The position numbers and the translations under genes were made by a program. DNA of 6,781 nucleotides, taken from Chlorobium sp. (GTDB lineage Bacteria; Bacteroidota; Chlorobiia; Chlorobiales; Chlorobiaceae). Under the pieces are notes generated by a model that did no database searches, had not been told where the DNA came from, and saw nothing but the letters and a program-made list of their open reading frames with translations. Of the stretch, positions 1 to 6,113 are shown piece after piece (position 1 is the stretch's first letter; every line of letters starts with the position of its first letter). The stretch lies in assembly GCA_026193435.1 (NCBI GenBank), contig JAPHUN010000271.1:1-6781 (forward strand), given 5' to 3'.

Positions 1-821
1 AGGACGAGCATTGAAATATCTTCTCCGGAGTAGGGGAGTTCAAGAATCTGAAGGGAGTCTGACAGAGCGTAAGGGAAGGTGTTTTCCTGATGCATCATGG
101 AGACTGTTGACGTTGTCCTCTTGTCGGTATAAAAATCGGCGGTAGTGGTCTCTGACTCCTTAAAAGCTTCTTTCCAGTCACCTTTGAAATATATGGCGTT
201 GACAAGGGTAAGTCTTGAAAGGGTGTTGAGAATTCCCGGCTGTATGAGCTCACGGATGGTGTTTCGGGTTCTTTGTTCCACCCAGCTGTTGATAGTGTTT
301 CTCGCTTTTTCAGTGTCTGCCCGGTAGTCAACCGGAGTCAGCGTCGAACGGTACACGCTGAGCAGTTCCTGAACAAATGTTGTTGACAGCTCATAGTCTT
401 TCTGGGGAAATAGCCCGTTGGCGGTTTCGAGCGTGACGCTTCCTTTTTTTTCGATGCTGCTGATCTCTGCTTCTCTCGATGCCAGGGTGTGATGGTATCG
501 CTGCAGATCTTCAGGAACGTGGAGCATATCGGCCATCTGATGTGCGGTAGTCCCGGCTGCGCCGGAAAGGGTCATTGAGAGTGCCGATGAGATACTATAG
601 GGCGAAAAGAAGATGTTGCCTTTCGTGCTTTTTCCGATGGTGTGATAGAGATCCAGCGCGAATGCTGTATTCTCTCTCTTTTCAGCTTCGGGTGATTGCA
701 TCGGTTCCGGTTTTTCTGTTTTTCCGGGCGCTGCCGGCGGGCTGAAAGAAAAGAGCGCCATGAACAGGAAGAGCGGAGGAATCAGGTGCAAGGCTTTTCT
801 TGTATACATAGCGGCAGGCAT
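1..821 (-). CDS. Serpin family protease inhibitor, exported, 3' end missing
   Basis: Serpins trap serine or cysteine proteases by a suicide mechanism using a C-terminal reactive-centre loop. Reading the minus strand from an ATG at 821 gives 273 open codons with no stop before the left edge. Residues 6-33 look like a Sec signal peptide: basic TRK, a hydrophobic stretch around LFLFMALFSF, then a small-residue region PPAAPG. There is no lipobox cysteine, so a periplasmic or secreted protein is inferred. Family motifs follow: NIFFSPYSISSALSM (69-83), GAAGTTAHQM (87-96), INSWVEQRTRNTI (177-189), LVNAIYFKGDW (206-216) and LELPYSG (260-266). Serpins are usually 370-420 residues, so about a third is missing, including the reactive loop; target protease and inhibitory status cannot be judged. 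The start is uncertain: in-frame ATGs at 848, 821 and 809 all lack a good ribosome site. It lies 143 bp downstream of cimA on the same strand and is probably a separate unit. The family call is firm. Confidence 0.9.
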   Translation of the reverse strand, partial: MPAAMYTRKALHLIPPLFLFMALFSFSPPAAPGKTEKPEPMQSPEAEKRENTAFALDLYHTIGKSTKGNIFFSPYSISSALSMTLSGAAGTTAHQMADMLHVPEDLQRYHHTLASREAEISSIEKKGSVTLETANGLFPQKDYELSTTFVQELLSVYRSTLTPVDYRADTEKARNTINSWVEQRTRNTIRELIQPGILNTLSRLTLVNAIYFKGDWKEAFKESETTTADFYTDKRTTSTVSMMHQENTFPYALSDSLQILELPYSGEDISMLV

Positions 822-964
822 TAAGCGGTTATTAATAATAATACGCATTATCCCGGAAATGAAAAAAGAGGAACAGGACGGGGTCGGAAAGGCATCGCTA
901 TCGTTGCTTTTCAGGCCCTGTAGGGGATGTACAGGGTCTGTGTCAGGTTATGTGCAGGATCTCT
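822..964. other. Intergenic region between cimA and the serpin gene
   Basis: This 143-bp gap holds no convincing gene. Next to cimA it contains an imperfect hairpin at 912-940. On the minus strand there is then a pyrimidine-rich tract including six T residues (862-868 region). Next to the serpin is an AT-rich segment (822-850) with a short inverted repeat, ATAAT GCGT ATTAT. The AT-rich end is the natural place for a serpin promoter, but I could not assign -35 and -10 boxes. The serpin reading frame stays open back through at least 900, with one more ATG at 848, so part of this gap may be coding. Confidence 0.5.
912..940 (-). terminator. Candidate hairpin after cimA, without a U-tract
   Basis: An inverted repeat lies 25 bp past the cimA stop. 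A perfect 7-bp stem CCCTGTA/TACAGGG (930-936 with 916-922) encloses a 7-nt loop. Beyond one mismatch, three more pairs (CAG/CTG) extend it to 11 positions. In minus-strand RNA the interrupting pair is A-C, whereas in plus-strand RNA it is a G-U wobble, so the structure is slightly better in the plus sense. On the minus strand the hairpin is followed by GCCTGAAAAGC rather than a run of T, so it is not a standard intrinsic terminator. Its position after the last operon gene suggests a 3'-end or transcript-stabilising role, which is inference only. Confidence 0.3.
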
Positions 965-2578
965 CTATAGCTCTACCGTTTCGGTTGAAGTCGGGGTACA
1001 CGGGGTTGCCTGTGCGTTGAACAGGTGGTAGTTCAGGCTGTCGCTCAGTGCCTGAAGACTCGCATCGATGATGTTCGTCGAGACTCCGACAGTTGACCAT
1101 GTGGCGTGACCGTCGCTGGTTTGGATAAGTACGCGTACTTTGGCGCTTGTGCCTTTTCTCTCTTCGAGCACACGAACCTTGTAGTCTACCAGACGAATGG
1201 TGCGTATTGAAGGAAAGAAGCCGCGCAGAACCTTGCGCAATGCTTTGTCAAGAGCGTTGACCGGCCCGTCGCCGTCTGCCGCGGTCATCTCGATTTCGTC
1301 GTTTACCTCTATTTTCAGAATTGCCTGGTCAACCGGCTCCCGGTTTTTGCCGGATTCGATATGTACTTTGGATTCAAGTATCTCGAAGAAAGGCTTGAAC
1401 TCTCCGAGTTCCTGATGAAGCAGCAGTTCAAAAGAGGCTTCGGCGACATCGAACTGGAAGCCTTCATATTCAAGTTTTTTGATGCGCTGAACGAGTCTCT
1501 TGAAGAGCTCTCCGTTTTCCGGCAACGCTATACCGAGTTCTTTTGCCTTGTAGCGGATATTACTCTGTCCCGCGAGTTCCGATACAAGCACACGCTGACG
1601 ATTTCCAACAGTTTTAGGGTCAATGTGTTCGTAGAGGGAGCTTTCCTTCATGACCGCGCTGACGTGAATGCCGCCCTTATGGGCGAATGCCGATTTTCCT
1701 ACAAAGGGAGCGCGGTTGTCAGGGGGAATGTTCAGCAATTCATAGACATAGTTCGAAAGCGATGTAAGCTGACTCAGGTTCAGTTTGTGATGAAAGTGAC
1801 CGTTGAGTTTCAGCAGGACGTTGGGGATGATGCTGATAAGGTTCGCGTTGCCGCATCGTTCCCCGATGCCGTTGATGGTGCCCTGTACATGCATCGCTCC
1901 CGCACGCAATGCGGAAAGTGCGTTGGCTACGGCAAGTTCACTGTCGTTATGCGTGTGGATGCCGACCGGAACGCTTGTTGCGGAGATAACCGTTTTGACT
2001 ATCTCGAAGATTTCATGGGGCATCGTACCCCCGTTGGTATCACACAGAACAAGGCGTTCAGCGCCCGCGTCTTCTGCCGATAACAGCATGCGCAGGGCAA
2101 ATGCGTCGTCGTCCTTGTAGCCGTCAAAAAAATGTTCGGCATCGAACAGTACTTCCCGGCCCTCGTTTTTCAGATGGAGAACTGATTTATAGATAAGCTC
2201 GGCGTTTTCAGCATCCTGCAGTCCCAGCCCTCTTTCTGAATGCGCTTTCCAGGTTTTACCGAATATGGTTATGACCGGTGTTTCTGATTTCAGGAGGCCG
2301 ACAAGGTTCGGGTCGTTCCGGATGTTGTCCGGTTTTCTCGCTGTTGAGCCAAACGCGCAGAGTTTGGCATTCTTAAGCTTCAGGTGCAGCGCCCGGCTGA
2401 AAAACTCTTCATCTTTCGGGTTGCTGCTGGGCCATCCTCCTTCTATGTAGTCGACACCGAACTCATCGAGTTTTTCTGCTATGAGCAACTTGTCCTGAAC
2501 GGAGAGGGTTATTTTTTCCCCCTGAGTCCCGTCTCTGAGCGTTGTGTCATAGAGTTCGATGGCGTTTCTTCCTTTCAT
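965..2578 (-). CDS. cimA: (R)-citramalate synthase
   Basis: CimA condenses pyruvate with acetyl-CoA to (R)-citramalate, the first step of threonine-independent isoleucine synthesis, in the cytoplasm. The 537-residue protein starts at ATG 2578 behind a strong ribosome site (AGGAAAGGA, 2594-2586, 7 nt spacing). The HMGL-like TIM barrel fills about residues 5-275: YDTTLRDGTQGE (10-21) with catalytic R15 and metal ligand D16, HTHND (208-212) supplying H208 and H210, and NGIGERCGNANL (236-247). The linker subdomain carries FAHKGGIH (298-305). The C-terminal part (about 400-520) is the LeuA-type regulatory domain with GDGPVNALDKAL (436-447) and a GVSTNIIDASLQAL stretch (498-511), the fold that binds the feedback amino acid in relatives. 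Long-form CimA is told from LeuA by LRDGTQGE instead of LRDGEQSPG, and by GGWPSSNPKD near 47-56. The tail after about 522 is Thr/Pro-rich and probably disordered. It is the last gene of the operon, 35 bp after leuD. A homocitrate-type synthase is less likely. Confidence 0.93.
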   Translation of the reverse strand: MKGRNAIELYDTTLRDGTQGEKITLSVQDKLLIAEKLDEFGVDYIEGGWPSSNPKDEEFFSRALHLKLKNAKLCAFGSTARKPDNIRNDPNLVGLLKSETPVITIFGKTWKAHSERGLGLQDAENAELIYKSVLHLKNEGREVLFDAEHFFDGYKDDDAFALRMLLSAEDAGAERLVLCDTNGGTMPHEIFEIVKTVISATSVPVGIHTHNDSELAVANALSALRAGAMHVQGTINGIGERCGNANLISIIPNVLLKLNGHFHHKLNLSQLTSLSNYVYELLNIPPDNRAPFVGKSAFAHKGGIHVSAVMKESSLYEHIDPKTVGNRQRVLVSELAGQSNIRYKAKELGIALPENGELFKRLVQRIKKLEYEGFQFDVAEASFELLLHQELGEFKPFFEILESKVHIESGKNREPVDQAILKIEVNDEIEMTAADGDGPVNALDKALRKVLRGFFPSIRTIRLVDYKVRVLEERKGTSAKVRVLIQTSDGHATWSTVGVSTNIIDASLQALSDSLNYHLFNAQATPCTPTSTETVEL

Positions 2579-2613
2579 ATATGTTTCCTTTCCTGAATGG
2601 ATCGTTCGTTTTA

Positions 2614-3177
2614 TCAGGAGTTTATAATATTGTTCTGTCTGGCGTATTCAAAAATGCCCCCTGCCATGACGATATTGAACACGTCCCCTAACGGGTTGAG
2701 TTCGTAGGTGATATCCTGAGTCAGGTTGGTGATGGTGTTCTTTTCACTATCGATCTTGAGATCGTCTCCGGTGAGAACGGTTTTGTTTAGCTGTTCAGCT
2801 GTTTCGTAAGGTATAACAAATCCGCCGTCTACACAGTTGCGGTAGAAGATTCTTGCGTATGATTCTGCGACTATCGCCTTGACTCCTGCCACCTGAAGGG
2901 AGAACGGGGCATGCTCACGTGATGAACCGCACCCGAAGTTCGGACCTGCTATGATGATCGAGTAGTCCGATTCGAAGCGATCCTCTGCGACAAACGGGTG
3001 TCCTCCTTCCGGCAGACCGGCCTCATCGATCGGTACTCCTGAAAGAGCGTATCTGCCGTAGAGTTTCACCTCTTCCGGATCTGAAAGGCTGTAGACGAGG
3101 TGCTCGGCCGGTATGATCTGGTCGGTGTCGATGTTTTTGCCCAGCACGTAGGCTTTTCCTTGTATGATGGTATCCAT
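2614..3177 (-). CDS. leuD: 3-isopropylmalate dehydratase (isomerase) small subunit
   Basis: LeuD is the swivel-domain subunit that pairs with LeuC to isomerise 2-isopropylmalate to 3-isopropylmalate; in this operon it probably also converts citramalate to 3-methylmalate. The protein has 187 residues and starts at ATG 3177, preceded by a purine-rich but weak ribosome site (3184-3195). Visible motifs are GKNIDTDQIIPAEHL (13-27), the hallmark PNFGCGSSREHAPF (79-92), AIVAESYARIFYRNC (101-115) and AGGIFEYAR (172-180). It is longer than the roughly 165-residue archaeal-type small subunits, with extra sequence around 30-72. It ends in tandem in-frame stops (TGA then TAA). It sits 44 bp after leuC and 35 bp before cimA. 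In overall pattern it recalls plant-plastid small subunits, a recollection not tested by alignment. Confidence 0.95.
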   Translation of the reverse strand: MDTIIQGKAYVLGKNIDTDQIIPAEHLVYSLSDPEEVKLYGRYALSGVPIDEAGLPEGGHPFVAEDRFESDYSIIIAGPNFGCGSSREHAPFSLQVAGVKAIVAESYARIFYRNCVDGGFVIPYETAEQLNKTVLTGDDLKIDSEKNTITNLTQDITYELNPLGDVFNIVMAGGIFEYARQNNIINS

Positions 3178-3221
3178 ATTCGGTTCTTTCTCTTTACGGT
3201 TTCATCTGATGTTAGGCCTGA

Positions 3222-4520
3222 TTATCTGAGGAATTCTCTCGGATCAGTAAGTTTTCCGGTAATTGCCGAAGCGGCAGCTGTCAGCGGTGAAGCGAGGCAG
3301 ACGCCTGCTTTTTTGCTTCCCATACGTCCGGGAAAGTTCCTGTTTGTTGTAGAGACAACAAGATCGTTATCTACAGAACGTCCAAAGGTATCGGATGGAC
3401 CGCCAAGGCATGCCGCGCATGAAGGAGGAGCGATTGTGCAGCCTGCTTCTTTAAGGATTTTTATGATCGGCTGACCGTCGAACTCTTCTGTTGTAAGGCT
3501 TTGGGCGACTTCAACGGTTGCGGGGACAATATTTGTCGGCACGGAAACCGTGTTTCCTTTCAGGATTTTTGCCGCCATAACGAAGTCAGTGAGTTTACCC
3601 CCGGTGCATGAGCCGATATATGATTTGGTTATTTTTGTGCCCTGAACGCTCCGAACCGTCGCGCGGTTGTCCGGGCTGTGCGGCATGGCGACAACCGGTT
3701 CGAGTTCTTCTGTTTTGTAGCGGTAGATGCTGTGATACAGAGCATCCGGGTCGCTGGTAAATATTTCGTAGGGCTTGTCGCTGCGTTCTTTGACATAGGC
3801 TTCCGTGATCGAATCGGCTGCGATGATTCCACTCATTCCACCGGCCTCGATCGCCATATTGGTGAGCGTCATTCGTTCTTCCATCGGTAGCGAGAACACT
3901 GCCGGACCGTCAAACTCCATGGCGCGATAGGTTGCTCCGTCGGTAGTGATATCGCCAAGTATCTGCAGGATCAGATCTTTGGCCATCAGGTATTCCGGCA
4001 TCTCACCTTCAAAGATGAACTTCATTGATTCAGGTACTTTTTCCCAGATCTTGCCTGTGCCGAGGATAAAGGCGGCATCTGTGTTGCCTATTCCTGTTCC
4101 GAACATGCCGAACGCACCCGAAGTACAGGTATGCGAATCGGTTCCGAACAGAACCGTGCCGGGGAGGTTGTAGCCTTCCTGTGCAAGCGCAACATGACAG
4201 ACCCCTTTGTAGCGTTTTGTTCCTACATCGTAGTAGTTAGAAAGTTTCTGTTCTCTGGCGAACTCACGAAGAAGATCGATGTTGCGGTGGGCGTGCTCGT
4301 TTTCAGTGAAGATGTAGTGGTCGGGAAGAACTACAATTTTTCCCGGGTCCCACACTTTTGCATCCGGACCGAATTTTTCCCTGAAAATGTCGAAGGTCGG
4401 TGGACCACACACATCATGGGTGAGCAGGACGTCAACATTGAGCCAGATATTTTCTCCCGCCTCGACAAATTTGCGGTTGGAGGCTCTGGCGAGAATTTTC
4501 TGCGTTATTGTTTGTGTCAT
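3222..4520 (-). CDS. leuC: 3-isopropylmalate dehydratase (isomerase) large subunit
   Basis: LeuC carries the [4Fe-4S] cluster and most of the active site of isopropylmalate isomerase, an aconitase-superfamily hydro-lyase. The 432-residue protein begins at ATG 4520. Cluster ligands are visible as C305 (YIGSCTGG), C368 and C371 (PPSCAACLGG). Other signatures are LLTHDVCGPP (32-41), VLPDHYIF (64-71), the aconitase pattern GTDSHTCTSGAFGMFGTGIG (126-145) and the substrate loop STTNRNFPGRMG (390-401). At 432 residues it belongs to the shorter LeuC/homoaconitase-like group, not the roughly 466-residue E. coli type. All catalytic motifs seem intact. The gap to leuA is only 7 bp, and an AAGAG ribosome site (4529-4525) overlaps the leuA stop codon, suggesting translational coupling. 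Homoaconitase is a possible alternative from sequence alone, but the operon favours the leucine and citramalate role. Confidence 0.95.
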   Translation of the reverse strand: MTQTITQKILARASNRKFVEAGENIWLNVDVLLTHDVCGPPTFDIFREKFGPDAKVWDPGKIVVLPDHYIFTENEHAHRNIDLLREFAREQKLSNYYDVGTKRYKGVCHVALAQEGYNLPGTVLFGTDSHTCTSGAFGMFGTGIGNTDAAFILGTGKIWEKVPESMKFIFEGEMPEYLMAKDLILQILGDITTDGATYRAMEFDGPAVFSLPMEERMTLTNMAIEAGGMSGIIAADSITEAYVKERSDKPYEIFTSDPDALYHSIYRYKTEELEPVVAMPHSPDNRATVRSVQGTKITKSYIGSCTGGKLTDFVMAAKILKGNTVSVPTNIVPATVEVAQSLTTEEFDGQPIIKILKEAGCTIAPPSCAACLGGPSDTFGRSVDNDLVVSTTNRNFPGRMGSKKAGVCLASPLTAAASAITGKLTDPREFLR

Positions 4521-4524
4521 GTTA

Positions 4525-4529
4525 CTCTT
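4525..4529 (-). promoter_or_regulatory. leuC ribosome-binding site overlapping the leuA stop
   Basis: The minus strand reads TAAGAG then TAAC before the leuC ATG. The leuA stop TAA (4530-4528) shares bases with the AAGAG motif, so ribosomes finishing leuA sit on the leuC initiation region. The 4-nt spacing is short, so coupling rather than independent initiation is inferred. Confidence 0.5.
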
Positions 4530-6096
4530 AAATCGTGTTTTCGATTGTAGTTGTGATGTCGTTACCCGAGGCGTTCTGATGCAGGCTCAATGCCTGCAGG
4601 TATGCTTTGGCGCTTGCTTCGATGATATCGGTAGAGACGCCGCGTCCGGTAAAGAGTCGATCGTCACATTTGAGCTTGACGGTTGCTTCCCCGAGCGCCT
4701 GGCGTCCCGCGGTTGTTGAGCGCACGGAATAGGAGTGGAGGAGCGAGCCGAGGCTCAACGCCCTTTCAATCGCTTTAAAACAAGCATCGACAGGTCCGTC
4801 TCCCGTCGAGGATTCCTCATAGGTTTTCCCTTTGGATCGGATACGTACTGTCGCGGTCGGGATGGACGCTGTTCCGCTGTTGATATGAAGGTAGTCGAGT
4901 TCAAGCGGTTCGATCAGCTTGTTCAGTTCATCTCCCATGAGCACTCTCAGATCGTCATCGTAGATCTCTTTTTTCTTGTCAGCCACGGAAACGAAACGCG
5001 CATAGACTGTTTCAAGTTCGGCGCCGGTAACCTTGTATCCCAGCGCGCTGAGGCGAGCCTGCAGCCCGTGTTTGCCTGAATGACGTCCCAGGACAATCGT
5101 GGTCTGCGGGACACCGACGGATTCAGGGCTCATCACTTCGTAGGTATGGCGGTTTTTAAGCATACCGTCCTGATGTATGCCGGATTCGTGCGCAAACGCG
5201 TTGTCTCCTACAATAGCCTTGTTGGGCTGGACGATAAGGCCGGTGAAAGAGGATACCATTCGGCTTGTGTTGTAGATCTCTTCGGTGACGATGTCGGTAG
5301 AGAAGTTGTGAAGATCACTGCGGACTGTAAGCGCCATGACAATTTCTTCGAGTGACGCGTTGCCTGCCCGCTCTCCTATACCGTTGATCGAGCATTCAGC
5401 CTGTCTTGCCCCGTTTTCCACCGAACTGAGTGTGTTGGCCACGGCAAGCCCCAGATCATTGTGACAATGCACGCTGATAACCGCATGCTCAATGTTGGGG
5501 ACGCTTTTTTTCAGGTCGGCGATTTTTCTGCCGAATTCCGAAGGCCAGGTATAACCGGTGGTGTCAGGGATGTTCACGGTTGAAGCACCGGCGGAGATAA
5601 CCGCCTCAATGATTTCTGCAAGGTAGGCCGGGTCGGTTCTTCCGGCGTCTTCTGCGGAGAACTCGACGTCATCAGTGAAGGTTTTGGCATAGCTGACAGC
5701 GTCTACAGCCATTTTCAGGATGGTCTGCTGTTTCTCTGCAAGCGTTTTGCCGTAACGATCGTTGCTGAATTTGCCCATGATATGAATGGCGGAGGTACTG
5801 ATAAAGGTGTGTATCCTCGGGTATCGGGCATTGCGCAGGGCTTCGTGGGCGCTTTTGATATCATGCTCCATGGCCCTGCAGAGCGCGGCTACTGTTTTTC
5901 CCGATTCTTCACCAACCCGGCGGACCGCCTCGAACTGCAGAGGAGATGAGGCGGGAAAGCCGGCTTCTATGATGTCGACATTGAGCTTCTCGAGCTGCCG
6001 GGCGATCTCGACCTTTTCCTGAAGGTTAAGAGACGCGCCCGGTGACTGTTCTCCGTCACGCAGGGTGGTGTCAAATATCAGTACTTTTTCTTTCAC
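4528..6096 (-). CDS. leuA: 2-isopropylmalate synthase
   Basis: LeuA condenses 2-oxoisovalerate with acetyl-CoA to 2-isopropylmalate, the committed step of leucine synthesis. The 522-residue length is typical of the bacterial form. The barrel domain shows FDTTLRDGEQSPGASL (8-23) with catalytic R13 and metal ligand D14, IIEAGFPASSP (42-52), SVHCHNDLGLAVANT (208-222) with metal ligands H210 and H212, and SINGIGERAGNASLEE (236-251). The linker holds FAHESGIHQDGMLK (301-314). The C-terminal leucine-binding regulatory domain (about 390-505) has STGDGPVDACFKAI (430-443) and GRGVSTDIIEASAKAYLQAL (484-503). Because this domain is present, leucine feedback inhibition is likely. The start is GTG at 6096, supported by a well-spaced GAAGGA and by the absence of a nearby in-frame ATG. 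It lies 17 bp after leuB and 7 bp before leuC. It is paralogous to CimA in this operon but clearly the LeuA type. Confidence 0.96.
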   Translation of the reverse strand: MKEKVLIFDTTLRDGEQSPGASLNLQEKVEIARQLEKLNVDIIEAGFPASSPLQFEAVRRVGEESGKTVAALCRAMEHDIKSAHEALRNARYPRIHTFISTSAIHIMGKFSNDRYGKTLAEKQQTILKMAVDAVSYAKTFTDDVEFSAEDAGRTDPAYLAEIIEAVISAGASTVNIPDTTGYTWPSEFGRKIADLKKSVPNIEHAVISVHCHNDLGLAVANTLSSVENGARQAECSINGIGERAGNASLEEIVMALTVRSDLHNFSTDIVTEEIYNTSRMVSSFTGLIVQPNKAIVGDNAFAHESGIHQDGMLKNRHTYEVMSPESVGVPQTTIVLGRHSGKHGLQARLSALGYKVTGAELETVYARFVSVADKKKEIYDDDLRVLMGDELNKLIEPLELDYLHINSGTASIPTATVRIRSKGKTYEESSTGDGPVDACFKAIERALSLGSLLHSYSVRSTTAGRQALGEATVKLKCDDRLFTGRGVSTDIIEASAKAYLQALSLHQNASGNDITTTIENTI

Positions 6097-6102
6097 GATG
6101 CA

Positions 6103-6108
6103 TCCTTC
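6103..6108 (-). promoter_or_regulatory. leuA ribosome-binding site that fixes a GTG start
   Basis: GAAGGA on the minus strand lies 6 nt before the GTG at 6096. An ATG at 6103-6101 overlaps this motif but is out of frame with leuA. The next in-frame ATG is deep within the protein, after the DTTLRDGEQ active-site motif, so GTG is the only sensible start. Confidence 0.75.
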
Positions 6109-6113
6109 GATGG

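Noticed and set aside
95..331. A 78-codon minus-strand open frame at the left end.
   Set aside because: It is a shifted frame inside the serpin gene; the serpin frame carries the conserved motifs.
862..868. A T-run on the minus strand as an intrinsic terminator tail.
   Set aside because: No stem directly precedes it; the only hairpin is more than 40 bp upstream.
760..1020. An 86-codon plus-strand open frame covering the cimA-serpin gap.
   Set aside because: It overlaps the ends of both real genes in antisense, and its sequence resembles no known protein.
1361..2083. A 240-codon open frame on the plus strand opposite cimA.
   Set aside because: It is antisense to a well-conserved cimA, shows no recognisable domain and fits a by-product of codon bias on the opposite strand.
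965..2578. cimA as a second leuA or a homocitrate synthase.
   Set aside because: The LRDGTQGE motif, the GGWPSSNPKD segment and the length fit long-form citramalate synthase better than LeuA or NifV/homocitrate synthase.
4131..4550. A 139-codon plus-strand open frame across the leuA-leuC junction.
   Set aside because: It lies opposite conserved LeuC sequence, has no family motifs and no credible start context.
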